Assembly: GCF_002741035.1 (NCBI RefSeq)
Contig: NZ_CP016808.1
Coordinates: forward strand, 2,005,001-2,069,000
Reading direction: 5' to 3'
Origin: Paenibacillus sp. BIHB 4019
Lineage (GTDB): Bacteria > Bacillota > Bacilli > Paenibacillales > Paenibacillaceae
Length of the DNA: 64,000 bases
The notes under the pieces: model-generated
The model's input: the letters and a program-made list of their open reading frames with translations, nothing else
The model's database searches: none
Told to the model about the DNA's origin: nothing
Shown here: one piece after another, positions 1-10,450 of the stretch
How positions within the stretch are numbered: the stretch's first letter is position 1
How the letters are laid out: every line of letters starts with the position of its first letter
Position numbers and translations under genes: made by a program

Positions 1-3000
1 TCTCCCTCTGCTCAGCATTCCCTGTGCCAGATACAAGCGCACGCTTGGAAGCTGCATATTGCTTGTAGCGATCGAACAAAGAAAGTCCCAACATAACAGC
101 AAGCCCTGCCCCGCCATAAAGAACGATCCATTTGGACGCGGCACCGATGCCGAATACGCCCCCTGCGAGCGATAGCGGAACGAGCGTCTTCCTTAGTGCT
201 ACTAAATAGAAGTTCATTCTATAGTAACGGTACATGAAGTAGAACATCAGCATAATGAAAAATACGGCGTACACATCGATCGTCGCAATGCGCGTCTGTG
301 TGAAATGCATGAAATCGGCCGCCAGCAAAATCGCGCCAGCCGCTGCAAAAACTGTGCGATAGCGGAACAGCCTCAGCACGAATATATACATAAGCGGTAT
401 CATCGCAATGCCGAACAGCGTTCCAATGATCCGCCAGCCGAAGGGACTGAGCCCGAACAGCTTGATGCCGATGGCGATGAGTATTTTGCCCAGTGGCGGA
501 TGTGTATTTTCATATACGGGCAAATCCTCTAGGAACTCATACGCAGTACGTGCATGATAAATCTCATCGAAGTATGAGCCGTTCCAATACGTCGACTTGT
601 AGGCTGCCGAGCTTTGCTCATCAAATAGATGCTCAACAGGGCCAAAACGCGGGTCCTCGGTCGCTGCCGCATTAGAGCCGATATAAACAATGTCTCCAAT
701 AGGCAGCGGCTGATCGCTTCCGCTCGGATAAAAGGCCATTTCCTGCAGCGAGAATCCAGTTGAAGCGACCGTAACCTTGGCATATCTCGCGCTCACATTA
801 AGCGGCTGGACGACCCATTTTAGATCATCGCCGATTTTCAGCTCGACTTCTACCCCGCCGCTCCACGCATCCGGTGAATTTCCAAACTCCAGCTTGAGCT
901 TGCCGGCTCCAACGCCTCCGAACATATTGACCCGCTCCAGCTGCTGCGTCTGTCCAAGATCAACATAAAAGCTCTGGCCATTCTGCTGCGGCTTCCAGCC
1001 TGTATTCAGGCTGTTAAACGAGCCCAAATTAAGCAGCGCCACAATCGCATAGACAACCGTAATGCCGCCCATCCACCACCAGTCCTTGCGGGTGAGCTTA
1101 TTGCCGCTCTTATCTGAGGTGGAAGCTTGCAGTTCCTTGCCTTTAGGAGTGCTTTGCGGCTCCAGCTCCTTGAGTGCCTGCCGGTCTGCTTCCCGAAGTT
1201 CTTCCTGCGTCAGCGGTGGAACTGGTTTGGGATCATTTTTCACATAGAGAGAATAACCGACATAAAGCAAATAGGCGAACAAGCACAAATTCGTAATGGA
1301 GCACAAAATGACAATGCCGTCGGTCACCGTATGCTGACCTGCCTCGCTAAATGCAAGCACGTAGCCGACATTAATGAAATGCGTGACACTGAAACCCATC
1401 ATGAGATGCAGCAGCCGCCGATCCTGCGACTCGATATAGGCGAATACATACAGCAAGATGACAGGGAACAGATAACGCTCATGCATTTTCGTCGCAAACA
1501 GGAAAACGATTGTGATAAGAACGATCGCAATAAAATAAGAGATGCCCAGATTGCGCTTTGGCTTGCCCTTGAAGGAGAACCATACTGCCGCCACCACAGC
1601 TAGCACTATGGCAATATTGCCCCATGTTTTATAAGACAACAGCAGCCAATTGCTGTCCAGTGACGCCCAGTTCCCTCCCGTAAGCGCATATAAGTTGAAC
1701 GCATTCAGCGTTGCGTACGGATAGGAGGATAACGTTGCTTTGTAAAGCTCAATAACACCCATCAGACCGCCATTATTCAAGAAAAATGGAGCTGCAAGCA
1801 CTAGAAAAGCGATCACGCCATAAGCGACGCTCGTCAAGGCGCGCTTCCAATCGCGTTTATGCCAATAAGCAAGCAGGACAACCGGGGCGAAAATTAAAGC
1901 CTGCGGTTTAATGAGCACAGCTAGCGCGAACCAGATACCGCCCCGTTCCAGACGCTCCCCCGCCATGCTGCTAATCGCCATAATGAGAAACAGGGTGAAG
2001 AAGGAATCCACCTGCCCCCAGCCTGCTGAATTGATCCAGATCGCCGGGTTAAACACATAGAGCATGGCAAGGCCTGCCGCTGCTGCCGGATTGAGCTTTG
2101 TTTTGGCAAAGCGGTAAATGAGCCAGCTGGACACTAGATCGGCCACGATGGCCGGGAGCTTGAAGAGCAGCGTTGCTCCGCTTGTATCCGGATTTATGCT
2201 GAACCATGACTTGATGGCAGCAAGAACATACAAAATGTAGACGTAGCCTGGCGGGTAGTCTGCAAAGACCCCTTCTTCATAAAACTGCTGTACGCCATTC
2301 TGATAGGCGCGATCCGCCCAGTACATAAAGGTTTTAATATCGTTGACGTAGCCCGGCACCTTAATCGCAACCCATAGCCTGAAAATAAGAGCTGCTGCCA
2401 TAGCGGCAATCAGCCAGCTACGATAGGAAGTGCTGGATTTTTCCAGCGGCTGCGTCCGAAGCATTTTTCGATAGAGAAAAACAAACAAGAGGCCGAATAA
2501 GGCCGATATCGATAATACGGGAAAAGCGGATATCTTTTTCGGGTCCATCTTTTCAGCCTCTGTCGCTCCGCCCCCACCGCCTGTCAGCTGCGATGGCTCG
2601 AAGGACATGATTTGAACGTTTTCAGGCTTTGCTGGAAGCTGCTCCATTTTCAAATCGTCGAACAGCGCTGTTCCCGTGTTCAAGCTTCCGTAGCCGCCCA
2701 GGCTAATGCCCATTTGCAGCTCCTTCTGCTCTGGCCCTGTCCGGCCGTAAAATTCGAGCAGCTTCCACTCGCCCGCCGTATCAGTCAACTGTGGAAATGG
2801 ATCCCCCACTCCTACAATAAACAAATTTGCCCCGATTGCATCGCTTTTTGCCTCTGAAACCTTGACCCAGCCGCTCACATGGTAATAAGCGTCCGGACTT
2901 ACGGTCAGCTTCTGTATCCATTTGGCATGGTTCGGTTGAAAGTTCTGAATTTTAGCTGCGCCGGTGCCCGAATAAACATCGGATTGCTCCAGCGTAAAGC

Positions 3001-3199
3001 GCGATACGCTCTCCCCAGCCTCCCATACATCCTGTGTCCATGACAAAGGTACACCAGACTCCGCATCCTCGAAGCCAGCATTATGTATAATATTAAACTC
3101 CTCCGCAAACACCTGCTTGCCGCCATAAGGCAAAAAACTGAATAAGAGCATTACCATGCATATGACCAACCGCAAACTTCTCATTGAACCTTTCAGCAA
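1..3199 (-). CDS. Large membrane glycosyltransferase with two GT-C modules (PMT/GT39-like), 3' end outside window
   Basis: The frame is open from the start to position 1 (about 1066 codons), so the gene is partial. I chose the TTG at 3199: a GAGGTG ribosome site lies 8 nt upstream and the product begins with a basic residue cluster and a hydrophobic signal segment. An in-frame ATG at 3184 is the alternative. Order of parts: signal peptide; an extracytoplasmic beta-rich region of about 170 residues that resembles a carbohydrate-binding module; a membrane anchor; a first polytopic GT-C-like block (YPPGYVYILY, KMHERYLFP); a soluble region resembling a discoidin fold; then a second polytopic block with FDEIYHARTAYEFL and ENTHPPLGKILIAIG, typical of PMT-type protein/lipid glycosyltransferases. 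It probably moves a sugar from a polyprenyl-phosphate donor to a surface acceptor. The acceptor cannot be predicted. Confidence 0.75.
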   Translation of the reverse strand, partial: MLKGSMRSLRLVICMVMLLFSFLPYGGKQVFAEEFNIIHNAGFEDAESGVPLSWTQDVWEAGESVSRFTLEQSDVYSGTGAAKIQNFQPNHAKWIQKLTVSPDAYYHVSGWVKVSEAKSDAIGANLFIVGVGDPFPQLTDTAGEWKLLEFYGRTGPEQKELQMGISLGGYGSLNTGTALFDDLKMEQLPAKPENVQIMSFEPSQLTGGGGGATEAEKMDPKKISAFPVLSISALFGLLFVFLYRKMLRTQPLEKSSTSYRSWLIAAMAAALIFRLWVAIKVPGYVNDIKTFMYWADRAYQNGVQQFYEEGVFADYPPGYVYILYVLAAIKSWFSINPDTSGATLLFKLPAIVADLVSSWLIYRFAKTKLNPAAAAGLAMLYVFNPAIWINSAGWGQVDSFFTLFLIMAISSMAGERLERGGIWFALAVLIKPQALIFAPVVLLAYWHKRDWKRALTSVAYGVIAFLVLAAPFFLNNGGLMGVIELYKATLSSYPYATLNAFNLYALTGGNWASLDSNWLLLSYKTWGNIAIVLAVVAAVWFSFKGKPKRNLGISYFIAIVLITIVFLFATKMHERYLFPVILLYVFAYIESQDRRLLHLMMGFSVTHFINVGYVLAFSEAGQHTVTDGIVILCSITNLCLFAYLLYVGYSLYVKNDPKPVPPLTQEELREADRQALKELEPQSTPKGKELQASTSDKSGNKLTRKDWWWMGGITVVYAIVALLNLGSFNSLNTGWKPQQNGQSFYVDLGQTQQLERVNMFGGVGAGKLKLEFGNSPDAWSGGVEVELKIGDDLKWVVQPLNVSARYAKVTVASTGFSLQEMAFYPSGSDQPLPIGDIVYIGSNAAATEDPRFGPVEHLFDEQSSAAYKSTYWNGSYFDEIYHARTAYEFLEDLPVYENTHPPLGKILIAIGIKLFGLSPFGWRIIGTLFGIAMIPLMYIFVLRLFRYRTVFAAAGAILLAADFMHFTQTRIATIDVYAVFFIMLMFYFMYRYYRMNFYLVALRKTLVPLSLAGGVFGIGAASKWIVLYGGAGLAVMLGLSLFDRYKQYAASKRALVSGTGNAEQRE

Positions 3200-3370
3200 C
3201 GTCTGTTCACCTCTAATTTCTATAGTCAATACCTCGCTAAGATAGCTTTTTTTGTCTGAAAATACATATTCACTTTAAAGGAAAATACGGCACGGGTCAA
3301 TGGACGGAGGCGGCATCAGCTTATTGCCTGGCATAAAGCTCGTTTAAACAGCTTTCCTGGCCTATTATAG

Positions 3371-3405
3371 AAAAAAACCTGCTGAAGCCGCAGGCCTCAA
3401 CAGGT
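3371..3405 (-). terminator. Intrinsic terminator after lysS
   Basis: Read on the minus strand, AACCTGTTGAGGC pairs with GCTTCAGCAGGTT and is followed by a T-run. It lies about 20 nt after the lysS stop codon. Confidence 0.85.
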
Positions 3406-3425
3406 TAGTAGAAAAATATGATCGG

Positions 3426-4976
<1,551 letters not shown>

Positions 4977-4985
4977 TTAACGTTC

Positions 4986-5012
4986 AAAAAGCTTCCGCTT
5001 AAGGAAGCTTTC
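4986..5012 (-). terminator. Intrinsic terminator after greA
   Basis: On the minus strand AAAGCTTCC-TTAAGC-GGAAGCTTT is followed by a short T-run. It separates greA from lysS. Confidence 0.75.
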
Positions 5013-5034
5013 TGAATCAGACACAGTGCAAACC

Positions 5035-5511
5035 TTATTTTTTAATATCGACGATTCTATATTGTATAACACCGGCTGGTACGCTGACATCAACGACCGT
5101 GCCTTCCTTTTTACCCAAAATCGCTCTGCCTACAGGGCTCTCATTGGAAATCTTATTGTTAAGCGGATCCGATTCTGCGGAACCGACAATGGCATATTCC
5201 ATTTTATCGCCAAATTCCAAATCTTCTACAGTTACCGTGGAGCCGATGCTGACCACATCTGTATCGATCTCATCGCTGTTGATGATCCGAGCGTTGCGGA
5301 GCATCTTCTCCAACGTAATGATACGACCTTCGATGAAGGCCTGCTCATTCTTAGCATCTTCATACTCGGAGTTTTCGCTAATATCGCCGTAGCCAATCGC
5401 GATCTTGATCCGCTCAGCTACTTCGCGACGCTTGACCGATTTCAGCATCTCCAGTTCGTCCTCAAGCTTTCTCAAACCTTCCTGAGTCAGAATGATCTCT
5501 TTATCGCTCAT
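5035..5511 (-). CDS. greA: Transcription elongation factor GreA
   Basis: Rescues backtracked RNA polymerase by stimulating transcript cleavage. The 158-residue product has the standard length: an N-terminal antiparallel coiled coil (about 1-78) with the conserved tip segment [16 protein letters not shown], whose acidic residues enter the polymerase secondary channel, and a C-terminal FKBP-like domain ([23 protein letters not shown]). The gene has its own sigma-A promoter about 145 nt upstream and a structured leader. The order dusB-greA-lysS is common in Paenibacillus. Confidence 0.97.
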   Translation of the reverse strand: MSDKEIILTQEGLRKLEDELEMLKSVKRREVAERIKIAIGYGDISENSEYEDAKNEQAFIEGRIITLEKMLRNARIINSDEIDTDVVSIGSTVTVEDLEFGDKMEYAIVGSAESDPLNNKISNESPVGRAILGKKEGTVVDVSVPAGVIQYRIVDIKK

Positions 5512-5541
5512 CTTTCCGATTCTCCCGTCGTGTGACCAATT

Positions 5542-5558
5542 TTCATACCAGGTATGAA
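5542..5558. promoter_or_regulatory. Perfect palindrome in the greA leader
   Basis: TTCATACC-A-GGTATGAA is a perfect inverted repeat with 8-bp arms, 31 nt upstream of the greA start codon and inside the predicted transcript. It could be an operator or an RNA hairpin near the ribosome site. No known regulator is assigned. Confidence 0.5.
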
Positions 5559-5581
5559 TTCACTGTTAATTAATATATTAC

Positions 5582-5613
5582 GCTCCTCTTGCCTCAGACC
5601 AGCTGAGGGAGCA
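5582..5613 (-). other. Hairpin in the greA leader
   Basis: On the minus strand GCTCC and CCTCAG pair with CTGAGG and GGAGC around a short loop. No T-run follows, so it is more likely a stability or regulatory element than a terminator. Confidence 0.45.
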
Positions 5614-5655
5614 GATAAGCCGCGTTGACTATAGTCATTAAGGTTATATTGCACG

Positions 5656-5684
5656 ATTATATGCAATGTTCTCCTGAATGTCAA
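5656..5684 (-). promoter_or_regulatory. Sigma-A promoter of greA
   Basis: Perfect consensus on the minus strand: TTGACA (5684-5679), a 17-nt spacer and TATAAT (5661-5656). It predicts a leader of about 140 nt. Confidence 0.8.
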
Positions 5685-5973
5685 TCAAAGCCAAACGACT
5701 GGAACGACTTTCGCATAAGGCCTCTTGAAAGCGTTGCCCACCATATATGTACACCTGGCTGCAAGGAACACGCCGCTTGTAAAAGCGCCTGTGCTTGAAC
5801 CCTTTATTTCAGTTGGCGGGATAGCCAAACGGCCCTTCTTTTTTATTCGTTGCAAAACCGCACAATCCTTCCTAACTCGTCTACAAAAAACACAAAGTTC
5901 CAAATATATAAGGTTTTTTACATAACCTTTCCATTTTCTCATAAGCCGCCATGGGTCTCCTCATCTATTATCC

Positions 5974-6081
5974 AAGGCGAAACGGCTGTCGCCGTTCTAT
6001 GAAAAAATAACAAATGTTTTGTCGTTAGGCGTCACACGAGCATAAGCAGGAGACTCGCCTTTACAATCTTATATTTTAAAA
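5974..6081 (+). repeat. Intergenic structured repeat, degenerate copy (R1)
   Basis: Keeps the start of the family (GGCGAAACGGCTGTCGCC) and its end (CTTATATTTTAAAAAAA), but the middle has diverged. The A-rich end touches the T-run of the terminator at 6078-6118. The rest of the 5512-6295 gap holds only the greA promoter and leader, this terminator and copy R2; no gene is seen. Confidence 0.5.
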
Positions 6082-6118
6082 AAAGGCAGGCCTCTGAACG
6101 TTCTCAGATAACCTGCCC
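6078..6118 (-). terminator. Intrinsic terminator downstream of dusB
   Basis: On the minus strand GGGCAGG ... CCTGCC is followed by seven T residues. It would end the long pab-fol-dusB transcript after it has passed through repeat R2. Confidence 0.7.
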
Positions 6119-6192
6119 GTTTATTTCATTTGCAAATCAAGTATAGGGATTGCCGAATTTCCGCTCAGCCGTTTCCTGAACAGCCTGCTCGT

Positions 6193-6294
6193 GCAAGGTG
6201 AAACGGCTTGCGCCTTCCTTTGGCGGCGCAACGCGTTTCATTCCGAGAAATATAGAGAAAGGATCGCGTTAGGAAATCCTTTCCTATATTTCAA
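6193..6294 (+). repeat. Intergenic structured repeat (R2)
   Basis: Complete copy immediately after the dusB stop codon. Hairpin 1: AAACG ... CGTTT enclosing GCGCC-TTCCTTT-GGCGGCGC. Hairpin 2: GAAATATAG and GAAAGGAT pairing with ATCCTTTC and CTATATTTC. Confidence 0.75.
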
Positions 6295-6295
6295 G

Positions 6296-7294
6296 CTAGA
6301 AGCTTGCAGCAACCAGACCTTGCTCCTCGAGCGACACCAGATACTGATCCAAAATGTCCACCATCCGATCCCGGCCGGTTTCTTCCATAATAACATCCTT
6401 GACGCGGGCACCGCCCGGCAAGCCCTTCAAATACCAAGCCAGATGCTTGCGCATATCCCGTACGGCAGCGGCCTCGCCCTTCAGGTCAATGAGACGATCC
6501 AAATGAAGAATAGCAACCTGCATCTTCTCGCGCGGCATTGGATCAGGCAGCAGCTCGCCATTCGTCAAATATTGAATGGTCCGATACAGCATCCATGGGT
6601 TTCCAAGCGCACCACGGCCGATCATGACGCCGTCGCAGCCTGTATGCTCCAGCAAGCGCTTGGCATCTTCAGGTGAAAAAACATCCCCGTTGCCGATTAC
6701 CGGAATCGACACCGCCTGCTTCACATCGCGAATGATGTCCCAATTCGCTACACCTGTGTACTGCTGCTCGCGCGTACGACCGTGAACGCTGACCGCTTTG
6801 CCGCCAGCACGCTCAACGGCGCGCGCATTTTCCACCGCATAAATATGCTCGTCATCCCAGCCGATGCGCATTTTCACCGTTACCGGCTTATCAACAGCTT
6901 CTACTACGGCAGAAACCATCTCGTAAATTTTGTTCGGGTCAAGGAGCCAGCGCGCACCAGCATCGCATTTCGTTACTTTAGGTACTGGGCAGCCCATATT
7001 GATATCAATAATATCAGCATTGGTTTGCTTATCCACGACCTTCGCCGCCTCGACCAGCGATTCACGGTCACCGCCGAAAATCTGCAAGCTAAGCGGCTTC
7101 TCACGTTCGTCCACGAACAGCATTTCCCTCGTCCGCTTATTGCCGTGCAAAATCGCCTTGTCGCTCACCATCTCCGCGCACACAAGACCTGTTCCAAACT
7201 CTTTCGCAATTAGACGGAAGGCTGGATTGCACACGCCGGCCATCGGCGCGAGCACAACTCTGTTCTTCATCTCGATGTCGCCGATTTTCAGCAT
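6296..7294 (-). CDS. dusB: tRNA-dihydrouridine synthase DusB
   Basis: FMN-dependent enzyme that reduces uridine to dihydrouridine in tRNA. The product starts MLKIGDIEMKNRVVLAPMAGV, matching the known start of the family, with GGAG just upstream; an in-frame ATG ten codons earlier has no ribosome site. It has the TIM-barrel signature DINMGCPVPKVTKCDAGARWL with the catalytic Cys, and the FMN-phosphate region GNGDVFSPEDAKRLLEHTGCDGVMIGRGALGNPW. The length of 332 is normal. It is the last gene of the pab-fol operon, as in Bacillus. Confidence 0.95.
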   Translation of the reverse strand: MLKIGDIEMKNRVVLAPMAGVCNPAFRLIAKEFGTGLVCAEMVSDKAILHGNKRTREMLFVDEREKPLSLQIFGGDRESLVEAAKVVDKQTNADIIDINMGCPVPKVTKCDAGARWLLDPNKIYEMVSAVVEAVDKPVTVKMRIGWDDEHIYAVENARAVERAGGKAVSVHGRTREQQYTGVANWDIIRDVKQAVSIPVIGNGDVFSPEDAKRLLEHTGCDGVMIGRGALGNPWMLYRTIQYLTNGELLPDPMPREKMQVAILHLDRLIDLKGEAAAVRDMRKHLAWYLKGLPGGARVKDVIMEETGRDRMVDILDQYLVSLEEQGLVAASF

Positions 7295-7319
7295 GCTTCT
7301 CCACGATCCTTCTGGTTTG

Positions 7320-7433
7320 ATCAAATATAAGCATTTAAAAGCTATACCCTTATATTGGGCTTATATTTCACCTGCGAAACAGCAGCTTTACCCCCAGAGG
7401 ATGGCGGCAGCCATTTCCGCTTGCTTACGCGTT
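7320..7433 (-). repeat. Intergenic structured repeat, inverted orientation (R3)
   Basis: The only clear copy in the opposite orientation. On the minus strand it starts GCGTAAGCAAGCGG, continues GCCATCCTCTGGGGG, and ends GAAATATAAGC ... GCTTATATTTGA. Its GCGTAA start supplies the TAA stop codon of the upstream small HTH gene. It fills the gap between that gene and dusB. Confidence 0.7.
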
Positions 7434-7646
7434 TCCATTTGATTCCGAATCCGTCAATTCTTCATAGCTAACGCCAAGGGTGTTTGATATATGAATCAAT
7501 AACTTCGCGTCTGCCTTGCGGGTGCCGCGCTCAAGGGAGCCTAACACCGCTACCGACACGCCAAGTACTTTTGCTAATTCCTGCTGTGTATAGCCCTTTA
7601 GCTTACGAAATGCCCGGACTCGCTGTGCCAATTGATGATTTTCCAT
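7425..7646 (-). CDS. Small Cro/C1-type HTH regulator (YazB-like)
   Basis: A 73-residue protein that is almost entirely one helix-turn-helix domain: RVRAFRKLKGYTQQELAKVL and SVAVLGSLERGTRKADAKLL. Its start lies 49 nt inside folK in another frame, so translation is probably coupled. Bacillus subtilis has the same arrangement (folK-yazB-dusB). The target is unknown. The stop codon and last residues lie within an intergenic repeat, so the C-terminus may have been changed by that element. Confidence 0.85.
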   Translation of the reverse strand: MENHQLAQRVRAFRKLKGYTQQELAKVLGVSVAVLGSLERGTRKADAKLLIHISNTLGVSYEELTDSESNGNA

Positions 7647-8155
7647 AACATGATGCCTTCCTTTCCATCCTGAAGCGCTGAAGCCGCGGCCGCAGCCACC
7701 TGTTCCTTAAGCGGATGGGACTGCTCAATTACATCACCAAGCGGAACGAGCACGAAGGAACGTTCCATCATTCGCGGATGCGGAAGTGTCAGTTCCTCGC
7801 CATCCATCACGACATCAGCATACAACAGCAAATCGAGATCTATAGTGCGCGGCCCCCAGCGTATATCTCTAACACGCCCAAGCTGCTGCTCGGTATCCAG
7901 CAGAACGTGCAATAAAGCAAGCGGGGACAGCGTAGTTCGTACGGCGATAACCATATTCAGAAAAGGGGGCTGATCCGTATAGCCGACCGGATCGGTCTCA
8001 TATATGCCCGAAACGCGAAGCACTTCGATGTCTGGGCGGCCGCTTAACTGCTGGATCGCTTGCAGCAAAAGCTGCTGCCGATCCCCTACATTTGAACCGA
8101 GAGCCACATACGCATCTGCGGGCGAATTAAACGGAGACAATGCGTCCATCAGCAT
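7598..8155 (-). CDS. folK: 2-amino-4-hydroxy-6-hydroxymethyldihydropteridine diphosphokinase
   Basis: Transfers diphosphate from ATP to 6-hydroxymethyl-7,8-dihydropterin, the step before dihydropteroate synthase. The product has YVALGSNVGDR at the N-terminus, FLNMV, and the signature RWGPRTIDLDLLLY with the metal-binding Asp pair, then LPHPRM. At 185 residues it is slightly longer than usual. Start ATG 8155 or 8149. It overlaps folB by 29 nt and the HTH gene by 49 nt, indicating tight coupling. Confidence 0.96.
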   Translation of the reverse strand: MLMDALSPFNSPADAYVALGSNVGDRQQLLLQAIQQLSGRPDIEVLRVSGIYETDPVGYTDQPPFLNMVIAVRTTLSPLALLHVLLDTEQQLGRVRDIRWGPRTIDLDLLLYADVVMDGEELTLPHPRMMERSFVLVPLGDVIEQSHPLKEQVAAAAASALQDGKEGIMLWKIINWHSESGHFVS

Positions 8156-8513
8156 CCCGCTTTCTGCGCAGCTCTACCGTCACGCCATCAAAATGAATGT
8201 CGAACGGCGGGTTTGGCTTCGTCACACGAACCGTTACTTCATTTATCATAGTATAAGCCGCCAGCAACTGCGTTGCAATGCTACCCGCTAAAGCCTCAAT
8301 CAATTTAAACGGCGCTCCTTCGACGATTTTCTTCGTTAGCGCATGCAATTCGGCATAATTCACCGTTGCTTCCAAATCATCCATCGTTGCCGCTTTCTCC
8401 AAATCCAGCAGCAGTTCCAGATCGACACCGAATTTTTGCCCCAGCCTGTTCTCTTCCGCAAAAACACCGTGATAACCGTAAAACTGCATGCCTTTCACAA
8501 GCATTCTATCCAT
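8127..8513 (-). CDS. folB: Dihydroneopterin aldolase
   Basis: Cleaves 7,8-dihydroneopterin to 6-hydroxymethyl-7,8-dihydropterin and glycolaldehyde. I start it at MDRMLVKGMQFYGYHGVF, preceded by AAGGGG, giving 128 residues, the normal size; the frame stays open upstream into folP but without a ribosome site or homology. The motifs FYGYHGVFAEENRLGQKF, NYAELH and FKLIEALAG, with the catalytic Lys-containing strand VRVTKPNPP, fit the family. Confidence 0.95.
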   Translation of the reverse strand: MDRMLVKGMQFYGYHGVFAEENRLGQKFGVDLELLLDLEKAATMDDLEATVNYAELHALTKKIVEGAPFKLIEALAGSIATQLLAAYTMINEVTVRVTKPNPPFDIHFDGVTVELRRKRDADGRIVSV

Positions 8514-8544
8514 AAGCTTACGCCCCTTATACTTATATCTGAAT

Positions 8545-9417
8545 CTATGAATAACGCCGATAGGTAATCGCATCCGACATGATAGCAGTTCTTTTATTCG
8601 CGCGCACATCATGCACCCTGACGATTTGACAGCCTTGAGCAATGCCCAGCGCCGTCGTTGCTGCCGTGCCCTCTACCAGCTCTTCCCTTGGCAACTCTAG
8701 CGTCTGCCTAATGAAGCTTTTGCGTGAAGTGCCCAGCAGGACAGGATAGCCAAGGGCGTGCAGCTCGGCAAGCCGTCCTAGAAGCTCCATATTTTGCTCA
8801 TGGGTTTTGGCAAAGCCAAGGCCAGGATCAAGCCAGATCTGCTCCTCTTTCACGCCCGCATGTCTTGCGATTTCGATGCTTTCTTCCAAATCGGCAATAA
8901 CATCCTCCACAAAATCGGCTGCCAGGTAGACAGGATTCGTCCGATTATGCGTTAAAATAACCGGGCAGCCGTATTCCGCTGCGGCTGCCGCCATATCCGC
9001 ATCAAATTTGAGTCCCCAAATATCATTAATAATCGTAGCCCCTGCGGCGAGCGCGTGACGTGCTGTCTTTGCCTTATACGTATCGATCGATATCGCAATA
9101 TGCGGCAGCGCAGCACGGACAGCTTGTATGACCGGAATAACGCGGCGCAGCTCCTCCTCGGCATCGACCGGCACAAAGCCCGGGCGCGTGGATTCGCCGC
9201 CGATATCGATAATATCAGCGCCTTCTGCCGCCATCTCCACCGCACGGCTGGCAGCCGCCTCCGCTTCATTAAACTTCCCGCCATCGGAGAAGGAATCGGG
9301 TGTAGCATTCAAAATGCCCATAATCAGCGTGCGCTTGCCCAGCTCCAGCTGCTTCCCTCCAGGCAGCTCATAGCTCCTGCTGTAATATTCAAGCTTGCTT
9401 TCTCTTGTTATATTCAT
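8545..9417 (-). CDS. folP: Dihydropteroate synthase
   Basis: Condenses p-aminobenzoate with hydroxymethyldihydropterin diphosphate; this is the sulfonamide target. The 290-residue TIM barrel has the two signatures MGILNATPDSFSDGG and ADIIDIGGESTRPG, the pterin site around DPGLGFAKT and the PABA-loop region LLGTSRKSF. It sits in the run pabC-folP-folB-folK with short gaps. Confidence 0.97.
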   Translation of the reverse strand: MNITRESKLEYYSRSYELPGGKQLELGKRTLIMGILNATPDSFSDGGKFNEAEAAASRAVEMAAEGADIIDIGGESTRPGFVPVDAEEELRRVIPVIQAVRAALPHIAISIDTYKAKTARHALAAGATIINDIWGLKFDADMAAAAAEYGCPVILTHNRTNPVYLAADFVEDVIADLEESIEIARHAGVKEEQIWLDPGLGFAKTHEQNMELLGRLAELHALGYPVLLGTSRKSFIRQTLELPREELVEGTAATTALGIAQGCQIVRVHDVRANKRTAIMSDAITYRRYS

Positions 9418-9478
9418 AAGTTCCGCTCACACCTTTAGCTATTCTAGTCTTCATGCGCAGCTGATTGACGCCTCCACC

Positions 9479-10450
9479 TTACTTGCTTCTCATCGTATCG
9501 GAGCGGTAAGCCTTTAGCAGCTGGCGCGTGATCGGGCCGGCGACAGTCCCTGCTTTCCCGGCTTCCGCTTCCGCTTCCGCCTCAAGCATGGCTGCATTTC
9601 TGGCCTTTCCATAGCCCGCGCCGCTTCCTGCACCCGCCTCTTTGCCAACCTGCACCAGAGTGCCGTCGGGACCTGATAACCGCGTCACTGGCACCAGCTC
9701 CTGAACGGAGCCCGTCAGCCAAATTTCATCTGCCCCAAGCAGCTGGTTCCAACTATAATGGCCTTCCTCCACCTGAAAGCCCGCCGCACGGGCCAGTTCC
9801 ATAACGCGCTCTCGCGTAATGCCCGGCAAAATGCCTGTATCAACTGCGGGCGTCCGAATGACACCATCCTGGGCGAAAAAAAGATTGCTGACGATGCCCT
9901 CCGTCAGCAGGCCAGCACCGCTCAGCATCAATCCTTCTGCTCCAGGCGAGGCATTGCTCGCGGCCAGCTCGCGCTTCGCTATAATATTATTCATATAATG
10001 CAGCGATTTAAGCCGAATCTCGCCTTCGGGCGTATTGCGCTTCGTATGCAGCAGCCTAAGCTCGCGGCCATGCTCATAAAGCGTAGCCTGATAGGGCGGC
10101 AGCGGCTTCATCAAGATCAGCTCCTGCGGCTGCTCATAATCGCCTGCCGGCAAGCCTAGCCCGCCATCTCCTGCTGTAACGGTCAGCCGGACATAACCAT
10201 CCTTCAGCTCATTGGCATGAAGCAGCTCGGCGATCCTCGCCTCAAGAGCGCTTTGATCCGGTTTGTAGCGAATGCCCAGCGACAAACAGCCCGCCTCCAG
10301 CCGCCGCAAATGCCGTTCCAGCAAATAAGCGCGGCCGCCATAGGTCCGAAACGTCTCGAACAAACCCAAACCGTACAAAAAGCCGTGATCATATATTGAG
10401 ATCACAGCTTGACCGGCATCCATGACAACGCCGCCAAACGCGACCTTCAT
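9479..10450 (-). CDS. pabC: 4-amino-4-deoxychorismate lyase (PLP-dependent)
   Basis: Converts aminodeoxychorismate to p-aminobenzoate and pyruvate. It is a fold-type IV PLP enzyme: [15 protein letters not shown] near the N-terminus, the PLP-Lys region [16 protein letters not shown], and EGIVSNLFF. At 323 residues it is longer than usual because of a Gly/Ala/Glu-rich insert near the C-terminus ([13 protein letters not shown] and a short AE repeat), which is probably a flexible, dispensable loop. It overlaps pabA by 4 nt (ATGA). Confidence 0.93.
   Translation of the reverse strand: MKVAFGGVVMDAGQAVISIYDHGFLYGLGLFETFRTYGGRAYLLERHLRRLEAGCLSLGIRYKPDQSALEARIAELLHANELKDGYVRLTVTAGDGGLGLPAGDYEQPQELILMKPLPPYQATLYEHGRELRLLHTKRNTPEGEIRLKSLHYMNNIIAKRELAASNASPGAEGLMLSGAGLLTEGIVSNLFFAQDGVIRTPAVDTGILPGITRERVMELARAAGFQVEEGHYSWNQLLGADEIWLTGSVQELVPVTRLSGPDGTLVQVGKEAGAGSGAGYGKARNAAMLEAEAEAEAGKAGTVAGPITRQLLKAYRSDTMRSK

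Noticed and set aside
1..3199. Broken glycosyltransferase pseudogene
   Set aside because: At first no long complete frame was apparent here, but codon-by-codon reading of the minus strand shows an uninterrupted frame that leaves the window. It is partial, not broken.
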